From: Chloroflexota bacterium
GTDB taxonomy: Bacteria > Chloroflexota > Anaerolineae > Anaerolineales > VGOW01
Assembly: GCA_016197225.1 (NCBI GenBank)
Contig: JACPWC010000061.1
Span: forward strand, 1 to 35,306
DNA: 35,306 nucleotides
Direction: 5' to 3'
Of this stretch, positions 8,309-16,389 are shown piece by piece. The notes beneath the pieces are model-generated. The model saw only the letters and a program-made list of their open reading frames with translations. It was not told the DNA's origin and searched no databases. Position 1 is the first letter of the stretch. Every line of letters begins with the position of its first letter. The translations under genes and the position numbers were made by a program.

Positions 8309-8399
8309 TCAAGGTGGGAGAAGCAAGACGATGAACATGGCACATCTGGCCTTGACTAGCGAAGGACGGCGCTTGGTTTTACACTGCTAGCAAGCTTAC

Positions 8400-8570
8400 G
8401 TGCGTTACACGGCTTCACCAAAACTGGCCGAAGCGGCGGCCGCCTGGGCCGACTACATCAAAGACGAAACGCTGTGCGTGGATTTGGCCGCTGGCAACTT
8501 GGCCGATGGCGCGACTGTTGAAGATGTGTTTGACGGTGAGACGGTGAAGGTGATGTTGGCGAAGAAGTAA
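8400..8570 (+). pseudogene. Duplicate of the ileS 3' end (57 codons)
   Basis: The frame reads VRYTASPKLAEAAAAWADY and onward to VKVMLAKK and TAA. It aligns without gaps to the last 56 residues of IleRS (7372-7542), with about 45 of 56 identical. There is no start codon, ribosome site or rest of the gene. The fragment lies directly beyond the TA module, so the order is ileS end, antitoxin/toxin (reverse), ileS end copy. The divergence is too high for a recent tandem duplication of the resident gene, suggesting that one of the two tails came from another strain or species. Confidence 0.9.
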
Positions 8571-8663
8571 ATCTGCCTTTGGCAAAAAATTTCATAACTC
8601 TCGTCCATCAAACAGGAGTAAAATAGTCGCAGTTGTGAAGGCTGAGTGGGGTCACAATCGGCG

Positions 8664-11600
8664 ATGTCTACCATCCAAATCTTTTTGCTTGGCCGTTTTG
8701 AAACAGTTTGCGGGGAGAAAGTTCTGCGCGCCCGCGACTGGCCTCGTCGCAAAGCCGCCGCCCTTCTTCAACGCCTCGCCCTCAGCCGCCGTTTGCTGAG
8801 AGACGAGGCGATTGATTTCCTCTGGCCGGACGCCGACTCTGCTTCTGGCGCGAACAACCTCTATCGGACACTGCACGCCCTGCGCCAAACTTTGGATACT
8901 GCCCTCGGCCCCGGGACGGCTGAGGCCGCCTTTGCCTTTACCGATGGCGCGCTTACCCTGACCGATTCGGTTTGGGTGGACGCACACGAATTTGAGAAGC
9001 AGGCGCAAGCCGCGCTCATCAATCCTCAATCGCCAATCTCTCATCTCGAATCGGCTATCGAACTCTACACAGGAGATTTATTGCCGGATGACGTTTACGC
9101 CGACTGGTTGGCCGCCCCCCGCGAGTCCCTTCGCCGTTTGCAGCGCGAAGCGCAATTAAAGTTGGCCGTCCACAATCGTGATGCGGGCGACTATGCCAGC
9201 GCCCTCGCTCTGCTCACGCCGCTGGTAGTGCGCGACAGGGCCGATGAAGTTGTGCACCGTGAACTGATGCGGACGTATGCCCTGGCCGGCCGCCGCCACG
9301 ACGCTCTGCGCCAATATCAGGCTTGCGTGGACGCCCTCGCCGTCGAACTCGATGTCCCGCCAGAGCCTGAGACCGCCGCTCTCTATTCACAAATCCTCAG
9401 CGGCGACATCGCGCCGCCTTCACTAATCTCCTCCTCTCAATCTCTACAGTCTCTCAATGCCGAAACGGAAGAACAAGCCACACCATTGGTGGGGCGCGAG
9501 TCGGAATTGGAAAGTCTGCGCCTGTGGTTGCGAACCGCGTGGCGCGGGCAGGGCAAGGTCATCCTCATCACTGGCGACTCCGGCGTAGGTAAAACCCGGC
9601 TCGCCCTGGAAGCGCGGCGGGTCGCCGCCTCTGCCGGAATGACGACTCTCTTCGGCGCCGCCTATGAGCAAGAGGGGCAATTGCCCTATCAACCCTTCGT
9701 CGAAGCCTTCGACGATTTCCTCAGCCAATCACCGCGCCTGCCCGACGGCGTCGAGCCATCCAATCCCATCACCCACTTCAAACGGTTGGGCGTCAGCGAT
9801 CCTCAACAGGAAGGCTGGGCGCAGTTCAAGGCGGTGGCCGACTTACTCGGCGCATTGAGCCAACCCGCGCCAGTTGTGCTTTTGCTCGACGATCTCCACG
9901 CCGCTGACGAGGCCAGCCTGCGCCTTCTCCATTATCTCGCCCGCCACGCCCGTACTGCGCCGGTCGTGTTGATGGCAACCTGCCGAACCGATGTATCGCT
10001 GTCATCATCATTCGGGACTCTGATCAATGCCCTGTATCGTGAACGATTGAGCGAGTCGCTGACTCTGGCTCCTCTGTCCGCCGAAGCGACGACATATGTG
10101 CTGGCGCAGGAACTCGGCGGCGAACCGTCTCCGGCGCTGGTGGCCGTCGTTTACGACCTGACCGAGGGCAACCCGTTCTACATTCAAGAGATGGCGCGGA
10201 CATTGTTGAAGGATGATCGCGTAGAAGCGCGCGATGGGCAATGGCATCTGACAGCGGGCGATCAGAATCTGAAAATGCCTGCCGGGCTGAGCGGCCTTCT
10301 GCACGAGCGTGTGGCTCGCCTCGGTTCTGAAGTGGAAACGACGCTTATTGCTGCCGCCGTGATTGGCCGCGAGTTCAGCTTTGGCGTGCTTCGCGGAATC
10401 GTGCCTCTCCCGGACAGCAACCTGATTGCCGCGCTGGATGCCGCCCTCGCCACTCGCCTGCTCGACGAGAGCGAATACGGCTATCGCTTCAGGCATCCCC
10501 TCATCCGCCGTGAGTTGTATGACTCGTTGAGCCGTGTGCGCCGCGCGCGCCTGCACAGCCAGACTGCCGAGGCGATTGAGTCCATTCAATCGCGGCAACC
10601 GGGAGGTGTCCGAGACATCGAAGCGTTGGCTTTCCATTACGATTTGAGCGATCGCCGCGATCGCGCACTGCCGTATTTGATTCAAGCCGGGCAGAAGGCG
10701 GCGAGTGTCTACGCCTTTGAGGTGGCAGTGGATTATTTTGAAAGGGCGCTGGCATTGATGGAGGCGCTGGACACGGAGGCGGGCACCCAACGTTGGATGG
10801 TGCTGGAATCGCTGGGCTGGTGGCACACCATCCTCGCCGACACCCCGCAGGCCGTGAAACGCTTTGAGCAGGCCGCCGCCCTCCCGCCCACCGACCGCTG
10901 GCAATCCGGCAAGCGCGACCGGGCGCGCGTTCATCGCGGCGCGGTGATGGCATTGGTCACAGCCGGAGATATTACAGGGACCGAGGCCCATCTGCGAGCC
11001 GCGTTAGCCGAAGTGGATGAGAAAGAAGACGCCGCCGAGTATGCGCATGTGCTTTACAACGTCGCGCAGGTGCATTGGCACCGGGGCGAATATCAGGAAG
11101 CCTTCAACGCGGCGCAACATAGCCTCAACGTGGCCGAGCGCCTCAACGACTCAACAGCTATCGCCCGCGCTTTTGAAATGCTGGCCCTGGCCTGTCATTC
11201 GTTGGGCGAGTGGCAGGATGGTCTGCGTTTCGAGGCCCAACGCGCCACGCTGGCCGGTTCGGGCCTCGATGTCACCGAGGCCTTCGACGTTCACCTCTGA
11301 CTGTGGGAGTATCACCTGTATGGTGATAAAGGTTACGAAGAGGTCAAGCGCGCAGTCAGCACCACCCTGGAGCAGGCCCGGCGGATGGGCGCGCCCCGGG
11401 CTATTGCCCTCTGTCGCTGCTTCGACGGCGCGCTTGAATTTCAGGCCGGCAACTGGGACGCCGCCGAAGCCTCCCTCCGCGAGTCCATCCGCCTGCACCG
11501 TGAGATCGGCGCGGCTTCGGGCGAAGCCCTGGCCTGCCAGCGGTTGGGCGTTCTCCTCACCGCGCGTGGCCGTTTGGATGAAGGCAAAATGATTTTGGAG

Positions 11601-12074
11601 GAAGGCCTCATCGCCGCCGAACGCGCTCTTCTCCGCGCCCACTGCCTGACTCGCCTCTACGCCGCATTGGCCCGCAACCGCCTCTCGGCGGACGACCTCG
11701 CCGCCGCTGATGAGGCGCTGGCGCAAGGGCTGGCGATGAGCGAGCGTCACGGCCATTGCACCACCTGTGATGCCCTGCTTCTCCCCGCCGCCATCAGCCT
11801 CCGCGCCGCCCAACGCAATTGGTCTGCGGCGGAAATGTTCTGCCATCAACTCGATAAAGCCGCCGCCGAGTATGGCAGTCGCACTTGGTTGGCCATGGCC
11901 CGCCAGTCTCGTGGTGAACTGGCGGCGGCCCGTGGTCACACCGAAGAAGCCCTCGCCTACTGCGCCGAAGCACAATCGGCCTTCGCCCTCGCCGGCAACA
12001 CTGCTGAAGCCGAGCGATGTCGGGCCATGATTGCCGCGCTCCGACCAGTTGAGTCGCTGGACAAAGCCTCGTAA
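8664..12074 (+). CDS. BTAD/AAA-ATPase/TPR transcriptional regulator, putative selenoprotein (UGA at 11298)
   Basis: The frame encodes 1136 residues if TGA 11298-11300 is read through as residue 879. Order: winged-helix DNA-binding domain (about 1-80), BTAD helical domain (about 95-250, with HRELMRTYALAGRRHDALRQYQ), a linker, an AAA ATPase with Walker A GDSGVGKTR (about 303-311) and Walker B VVLLLDDLHAADEA, then a long TPR region to the end. This is the SARP/MalT-like architecture of signal-integrating activators. The UGA falls inside the TPR region (FDVHL-U-LWEYHLYGD); the downstream 258 codons continue the TPR pattern in the same frame without a gap, and a SECIS-like hairpin follows at 11310. 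Family members probably have Cys there (recalled, not checked). ATG 8664 is chosen over GTG 8646. It likely controls the downstream OsmC/methyltransferase genes. Alternative: gene split by a nonsense mutation. Confidence 0.8.
11310..11328 (+). promoter_or_regulatory. Putative bacterial SECIS hairpin for UGA 11298
   Basis: TATCACC (11310-11316) and GGTGATA (11322-11328) pair perfectly around the loop TGTAT, with G as the second loop base. The stem starts 9 bases after the UGA and the loop G is 17 bases beyond it, nearly the same geometry as the hairpins at 3729 and 13489. Confidence 0.65.
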
Positions 12075-12100
12075 TCACTAAATTACAAATTGCTCTCCTC

Positions 12101-12141
12101 GGACTGCCAAATCCGGCGAAAAGTGACGGATTTGGCGATCC
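12101..12141. repeat. Dispersed palindrome after the regulator gene
   Basis: GCCAAATCCG (12106-12115) pairs with CGGATTTGGC (12127-12136), extended outward by GGA/TCC to about 15 bp with one mismatch. No T-run follows. It belongs by form to the group of long intergenic palindromes of this window. Confidence 0.75.
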
Positions 12142-12159
12142 GCCACGAACATTTCGTGA

Positions 12160-12203
12160 CCACCTCCCACAGCGTTTGACTTGTGGGAGGTGGTTTCGTT
12201 TTT
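12160..12203 (+). terminator. Rho-independent terminator of the regulator gene
   Basis: CCACCTCCCACA (12160-12171) and TGTGGGAGGTGG (12182-12193) form a 12-bp perfect stem with a 10-base loop, followed by TTTCGTTTTT. It separates the regulator transcript from the OsmC/methyltransferase operon. Confidence 0.85.
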
Positions 12204-12243
12204 CTGAGCCGGTGAGAGTCAGGGTGATGGGAGGTCACTCATC

Positions 12244-12287
12244 TATAGTGCCTTCATCAATTCGGAGAAGTTAGATACAAAAAGGAG
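12244..12287 (+). promoter_or_regulatory. Possible promoter and ribosome site of the OsmC/methyltransferase operon
   Basis: TATAGT (12244-12249) is a plausible -10 element; no good -35 is seen, as expected for an activator-dependent promoter. Just upstream GTGATGGGAGGTCAC (about 12222-12236) is an imperfect inverted repeat and could be an operator. AAAGGAG (12281-12287) is a strong ribosome site 7 bases before ATG 12295. Confidence 0.4.
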
Positions 12288-12294
12288 ATAAACC

Positions 12295-12861
12295 ATGACT
12301 ACCGCAACTGCAACCACCATCGTCAACGGCGTCAATGTCGATCAACTCATCGGCACGATCAACGCCATCAAGGCCAACCCCGACCTGGCTCGATTCAGGT
12401 TTCGGGCCGAGACCGAGTGGGTGGATGGCGGCCACTCGCGCACCGAGATCCAAAGTTTCTACGGAGCCGGACAGGAAGATACCTCACGTAATCAACTGTT
12501 CGTGTTGGAAGGCGACGAGCCGCCCGTCCTGTTGGGGGCGAATGCCGGGCCGAACGCGGTCGAGGCCGTCCTCCATGCTCTGGCTTCATGTTTGAGTGTG
12601 GGCTTCATCTACAACGCCGCCGCTCAGGGCATCAGGGTGGACAGCCTGGCCTTCCGGTTGGAGGGGGACATTGATCTGCACGGCTTCCTCGGCCTCTCCG
12701 ATAAAGTGCGCCCCGGTTATCAGGGCATACGACTCTCTTACCGGGTGAAGAGTAATGCGCCCCGTGAGAAACTCGAAGAACTCTGCGAGTACGTCCAGAA
12801 AACATCGCCGGTGCTCGACATCATCCGCAACCCCGTGCCGGTCACTATCAATCTGGAGTAA
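12295..12861 (+). CDS. OsmC-like thiol peroxidase-fold protein
   Basis: The product has 188 residues. The OsmC/Ohr fold shows in LGANAGPNAVEAVLHALASCLSVGF, where the first active-site cysteine (about residue 101) lies at the start of the long helix, and in KLEELCEYVQKTSPVLDIIRN, which carries the second cysteine. In this family the two cysteines reduce organic peroxides or handle reactive thiols; OsmC-like proteins found next to methyltransferases are often of unknown substrate. It is the first gene of an operon: only 2 bases separate its stop from the start of the putative selenoprotein methyltransferase. Both its cysteines are ordinary TGT/TGC codons, unlike the UGA in its neighbour. Confidence 0.9.
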   Translation: MTTATATTIVNGVNVDQLIGTINAIKANPDLARFRFRAETEWVDGGHSRTEIQSFYGAGQEDTSRNQLFVLEGDEPPVLLGANAGPNAVEAVLHALASCLSVGFIYNAAAQGIRVDSLAFRLEGDIDLHGFLGLSDKVRPGYQGIRLSYRVKSNAPREKLEELCEYVQKTSPVLDIIRNPVPVTINLE

Positions 12862-12863
12862 CG

Positions 12864-13655
12864 ATGAGCACTCTACAAGCCACCCCCAAGCTCTCGCTGG
12901 AAGAGTTACGCCTAGAGATTCAGAAAGAATACACCGGCGTTGCCTGTGACCCAAACAAGGGCTATCACTTTCACACGGGCCGCCGCCTGGCCCCGTTACT
13001 TGGCTACGACGAACAATGGTTTGCCCACCTGCCAGAGGGCAATATCGCCTCCTTCGCCGGGACGGGCAACCCGTTCGCTGCCGGCCTTGTCCACCCCGGA
13101 GAAACAGTCGTGGACATCGGCTCTGGCGCTGGTTTCGATTCGCTCATCGCGGCGCAGATGGTCGGCCCGGCTGGTCGGGTTGTCGGGATTGATATGACAC
13201 AGGAGATGCTGAGGAAAGCGCGAGACGGGGCGACGCGGCTGGAAGCGACCCAGGTTGAATTCCGCCAGGGCTATGTGGAAAGCCTGCCCCTGCCGGACAA
13301 CTTTGCCGATGTCGTCATCAGCAACGGTGTGCTTAACCTGACGCTGGACAAAGTCGAAACCCTGCGCGAGTGGGGGCGCGTCCTCAAACCGGGTGGGCGT
13401 TTGCAGATAGGCGATATCCTGGTCGAGCGTCCGGTTCCCGCTGGCGCGCTGAACGACATCTCGCTGTGGACGGGTTGAATTGCTGGTGCTCTGCTGGAAG
13501 CAGAGTTGATCAGCGCCGTGCGCGCCGCCGCTTTTGAAGAAGTGCAAATCGTACACAGGCACGAGCACCTCTACGAAGATGTCCCTGACCCTTCGAGTGC
13601 GCCGGAGTTTGGCACACAGGGCATCACCTTCCGAGCACGCAAACCCAAGACGTAA
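12864..13655 (+). CDS. ArsM-like SAM methyltransferase, putative selenoprotein (UGA at 13476)
   Basis: The frame gives 263 residues with TGA 13476-13478 read as residue 205. The N-terminus carries [17 protein letters not shown]. The SAM-binding core is [16 protein letters not shown] and [17 protein letters not shown], followed by [26 protein letters not shown] and [13 protein letters not shown], all typical of arsenite-methyltransferase relatives. The position of the [18 protein letters not shown], corresponds to a conserved cysteine (C-I/L-A/G-G-A-L) that binds As(III) in ArsM. The other ArsM cysteine (SNC) is Gly here. The 59 codons after the UGA keep the frame to TAA 13653, and a SECIS-like hairpin follows at 13489. 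The substrate may be a metalloid or a thiol compound; not provable here. Alternative: nonsense mutation. Confidence 0.83.
13489..13505 (+). promoter_or_regulatory. Putative bacterial SECIS hairpin for UGA 13476
   Basis: CTCTGCT (13489-13495) pairs exactly with AGCAGAG (13499-13505), loop GGA, extendable by one G-U pair. The stem begins 10 bases after the UGA and the first loop G is 17 bases beyond it, which meets the bacterial SECIS spacing and loop-G rule. Confidence 0.7.
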
Positions 13656-13672
13656 AGGAGGAGTGTCCGACG

Positions 13673-14488
13673 ATGGAACTTTCACCCGAAATGCAAACAC
13701 TCAAGACCCGCTTGAAAGCCACTTGGATGACGGGCGACTACGGCCACTTTGCCAAATATCTTGAACCGGGCGCGCTGGAAATTTTTGCCCGGCTGAATAT
13801 CAGGTCCGGCGAGTATGTCCTCGACGTTGCCTGTGGCGCCGGTCAACTATGCTTTCCCGCCGCCCGCGCCGGGGCTATTGTCACTGGCGTGGACATTGCC
13901 GCCAATCTCGTCGAACAAGCGCGGGCGCGCGCTGCCGCCGAAGGCTTGAACATCCGCTTCGACGAAGGGGATGCAGAGGCACTGCCTTACCCAGATAAAT
14001 CGTTCGACACAGTTCTCAGTCTGATCGGGGCGATGTTTGCGCCCCGACCCGAGCGGGTGGCGGCTGAACTGGTGCGGGTGTGCCGGCCCGGTGGCCGCAT
14101 CCTCATGTTCAACTGGATGCCGGATAGTTTCGTCGGCCAGATGTTCAAGGTCAATGGCAAGCATGTGCCGCCGCCGCCCAACATGCCGCCTCCCGTGTTA
14201 TGGGGCGATGAGGCCATCGTGCGTGAGCGGCTACGCAACGGTCTCGCCGATTTGCAATTAACCCGGCGGTTCTATCCCTTCAAGTATCCTTTTAGCGTGC
14301 CGGAGGTCGTAGAGTTTTATCGCGCCTACTGTGGCCCCACCCAGCGCGCTTTTGCCGCGCTCGACGAAGCGGGTCAGGCCGCCTTACGCCGTGATCTGGA
14401 GTCGCTATGGTCGGCTCATAATCGCGCTGCCGACGGCACGACTCATATCGAATCGGAATATCTGGAAGTACAGGCAGTGCGGGTGTAA
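13673..14488 (+). CDS. Class I SAM-dependent methyltransferase (UbiE-like)
   Basis: The product has 271 residues. Motif I is [19 protein letters not shown] (about residues 44-62), followed by [15 protein letters not shown], the post-I region [21 protein letters not shown] and motif [16 protein letters not shown]. The C-terminal half is a family-specific lid rich in aromatic residues ([22 protein letters not shown]). The start ATG 13673 has AAGGAGGAG upstream, overlapping the stop of the preceding gene region by a 17-base gap, so it is the third gene of the OsmC operon. Its substrate is unknown; pairing with an ArsM-like enzyme suggests the same pathway. All its cysteines are normally encoded. 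Confidence 0.85.
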   Translation: MELSPEMQTLKTRLKATWMTGDYGHFAKYLEPGALEIFARLNIRSGEYVLDVACGAGQLCFPAARAGAIVTGVDIAANLVEQARARAAAEGLNIRFDEGDAEALPYPDKSFDTVLSLIGAMFAPRPERVAAELVRVCRPGGRILMFNWMPDSFVGQMFKVNGKHVPPPPNMPPPVLWGDEAIVRERLRNGLADLQLTRRFYPFKYPFSVPEVVEFYRAYCGPTQRAFAALDEAGQAALRRDLESLWSAHNRAADGTTHIESEYLEVQAVRV

Positions 14489-14640
14489 CACCCTCGCGCG
14501 GAACTGGTCGACTCTGGGCGGCGCGCGTTTTACAACGTCGAGTTGGGTCATGCTTGAAGACCAGCCAATCACCGCCGTCAATGGGGTGGTCGTTGCCGGA
14601 GTGATGTGCGAGACGCTGGTGAGGCGGTGACGATGGATGG
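14489..14640 (+). other. Unrecognised possible gene remnant
   Basis: The gap after the second methyltransferase is not AT-rich and holds short open stretches in two frames, for example LVDSGRRAFYNVELGHA ending at a TGA near 14555, and MLEDQPITAVNGVVVAG from ATG 14551 to TGA 14630. They look protein-like but match nothing I recognise; a decayed gene end is the simplest reading. Confidence 0.3.
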
Positions 14641-14658
14641 CGAGCCTATTTTATAGGG

Positions 14659-14664
14659 TACAAT
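14659..14664 (+). promoter_or_regulatory. -10 element of a leaderless lspA transcript
   Basis: TACAAT lies 6 bases before ATG 14671 in a local AT-rich stretch (TATTTTATAGGGTACAAT). Transcription would start at or next to the start codon, and no ribosome site is present, so lspA is probably translated from a leaderless mRNA. Confidence 0.5.
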
Positions 14665-14670
14665 CTATGC

Positions 14671-15216
14671 ATGTCACGCAACCTTCAACACACCATCCTC
14701 TTCGCCATCGCCGCGCTCGTGGTCGTGGCCGATCAACTCACCAAAGCCTACATTCGCAACAACCTGGCCCTGTTTGAGTCATTCGCGCCCATCCCGGCCC
14801 TGGGCGACTTCTTCACCATCATCAACACCCACAACACCGGGGCCGCCTTCGGCATGTTCAAGCAGGCGGGCGGCATTTTCACTGTGGTCGCCATTCTAGT
14901 GGCCGGGGCCATCGTCTTCTACTATCGCCAGATTCCCGAAGGGCAAATTGCAGTTCGCCTGGCTCTCGGTTTGCAGTTGGGCGGGGCGATTGGCAACCTG
15001 ATTGACCGCCTGTTTTTCGGCACCGTCACCGACTTCATCTTCTTTCACTGGGGCAACACCCTCAACGCGCCCATCTTCAACCTGGCCGACCTCTCGATCA
15101 CCTCTGGCGTCATCGTGCTGGCCCTGCTGATGCTGAAAGAGCACAACGCCGAGCAGGCCGCCAAAGCCGCCGCCGTTCCGCCTGCCGAACCGACCGCCAG
15201 TACGACACATGAGTGA
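14671..15216 (+). CDS. lspA: Lipoprotein signal peptidase (signal peptidase II)
   Basis: The product has 181 residues with four hydrophobic segments. The conserved blocks of LspA are present: VVADQLTKA (Asp21), NTGAAFG (about 55-61), GGAIGNLIDRL (about 104-114), VTDFI with catalytic Asp121, and FNLADLSI with catalytic Asp140. It removes signal peptides from prolipoproteins in the membrane, such as the PCYCGC lipoprotein of this window. A proline/alanine-rich cytoplasmic tail extends beyond the usual end. The next gene, an RluA-type pseudouridine synthase, is a common partner of lspA in bacteria; here a palindromic repeat separates them. Confidence 0.96.
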   Translation: MSRNLQHTILFAIAALVVVADQLTKAYIRNNLALFESFAPIPALGDFFTIINTHNTGAAFGMFKQAGGIFTVVAILVAGAIVFYYRQIPEGQIAVRLALGLQLGGAIGNLIDRLFFGTVTDFIFFHWGNTLNAPIFNLADLSITSGVIVLALLMLKEHNAEQAAKAAAVPPAEPTASTTHE

Positions 15217-15227
15217 GCGAAATCCCC

Positions 15228-15294
15228 GCCACGAATTTCACTAATTTGCACGAAAGTTAATAACCAATTCGTGATGGTTCGTGTAATTCGTGGC
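15228..15294. repeat. Dispersed palindrome between lspA and the pseudouridine synthase
   Basis: GCCACGAATTTCACTAATTT at the left and GTGTAATTCGTGGC at the right form an imperfect inverted repeat of the GCCACGAATTACACGAATT type, with an inner CACGAA/TTCGTG pairing. Nothing coding is seen in it. Confidence 0.8.
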
Positions 15295-15314
15295 AAAGAA
15301 GATGCTTTACCACA

Positions 15315-16244
15315 ATGCGCGTCATTACCTTGACAGTCGAAACTGACTTCAACCGCCTCGACCGCTATTTAGCTCAGGCCCTGCCCGATCTTTCACGCGC
15401 CCAAATTCAAAGGCTGATTGACGACGGCTTCGTCACCGTCAACAATGTGGCCCTTTCCAAGCCCAGCGCGAAAGTGAATGACGGTGACGAGATCGTGTTA
15501 CGCATCCCACCGCCGGCCCCAGCCCAGGCCGTCGCCGAAGCTATTCCGCTGGACATTGTTTATGAAGATGGCGATCTGATCGTGATTGACAAACCGGCGG
15601 GCATGGTCGTGCATCCTGCCGTCGGTCACGCCAGTGGCACGCTCGTCAACGCCGTGCTGGCCCACGCGCCCGACCTCGAAGGGGTAGGCAACGAACAACG
15701 CCCCGGCATTGTCCACCGGCTCGACAAAGACACTTCCGGCCTGATCGTCGTCGCCAAAAATGATCGGGCGCACCGGCACCTGCAAGCGCAGTTCAAAGAT
15801 CGCGCCGCGCAAAAACTGTATCTGGCATTAGTCGTCGGTCGCCCGCCGACTCCGACGGGCCGCATCGAAGCGCCCCTGGGCCGCGACCCGAAGAACCGCC
15901 AGCGCATGGCCGTTTTGCAGGCCGACAACCTCTCCGCCCGCGAAGCCATCACCGAGTATCGCACTCGCGAAACGTTCAAGCTGTTCACCTTGCTCGACGT
16001 CGAACCCAAGACCGGGCGCACCCACCAGATTCGCGTTCACTTCACCTTCCTCGGTTGCCCGCTGGCCGGTGATATGCTTTATGCGACTCGCCGCAGCGCC
16101 GGAATCAAACTGCCCGGCCTCAACCGCCACTTTTTGCACGCGACCCGCCTCACCCTTCAGCTTCCATCCGGCGAGACGCGCACTTTCGAGTCGCCCCTGC
16201 CGCCCGATTTGGCGGCGGTCCTCGCCGAACTCCGCGCAAAATAG
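15315..16244 (+). CDS. RluA-family 23S rRNA pseudouridine synthase (RluD-like)
   Basis: The product has 309 residues: an S4 RNA-binding domain (about 10-70, RLDRYLAQALPDLSRAQIQRLIDDGFVTVN) followed by the catalytic domain. The catalytic motif is HRLDKDTSGLIVVAKN with Asp137; further family blocks are VIDKPAGMVVHPA, LEAPLGRDPKNRQRM-like sequence (here IEAPLGRDPKNRQRM) and PKTGRTHQIRVH. This matches the RluC/RluD group, which isomerises uridines in large-subunit rRNA; the exact target sites cannot be read from sequence. It is full length. The start ATG 15315 lies shortly after the palindrome at 15228-15294; no strong ribosome site is seen. Confidence 0.93.
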   Translation: MRVITLTVETDFNRLDRYLAQALPDLSRAQIQRLIDDGFVTVNNVALSKPSAKVNDGDEIVLRIPPPAPAQAVAEAIPLDIVYEDGDLIVIDKPAGMVVHPAVGHASGTLVNAVLAHAPDLEGVGNEQRPGIVHRLDKDTSGLIVVAKNDRAHRHLQAQFKDRAAQKLYLALVVGRPPTPTGRIEAPLGRDPKNRQRMAVLQADNLSAREAITEYRTRETFKLFTLLDVEPKTGRTHQIRVHFTFLGCPLAGDMLYATRRSAGIKLPGLNRHFLHATRLTLQLPSGETRTFESPLPPDLAAVLAELRAK

Positions 16245-16281
16245 CGCCCACTCTCAGCTATAATTGCAAAACCCAAAGCTA

Positions 16282-16357
16282 CCACAAAGTCACGAAGACA
16301 CAAAGTTACACAAAGAAAAACTTGGTGAATCTTAGAGACTTCGTGCCTTCGTGGTGG
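16282..16357. repeat. CACGAAGACACAAAG-type dispersed repeat
   Basis: CCACAAAGTCACGAAGACAC on the left is mirrored by CTTCGTGCCTTCGTGGTGG on the right, giving an imperfect long hairpin. The same words recur in coding sequence at 27160-27200 and 29831-29870. The frame through it ahead of ATG 16390 is taken as non-coding. Confidence 0.8.
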
Positions 16358-16389
16358 ATCAGCCTAAACTTACGAGGAGCCTTGTCTTC

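Noticed and set aside
10008-10991. Long antisense frame opposite the BTAD regulator
   Set aside because: Composition and lack of motifs fit a shadow frame; the sense strand has clear AAA/TPR coding.
14521-14540. GTTTTACAACGTCG, reminiscent of the lacZ alpha start used in vectors
   Set aside because: The match is too short and the surrounding sequence is not vector; coincidence.
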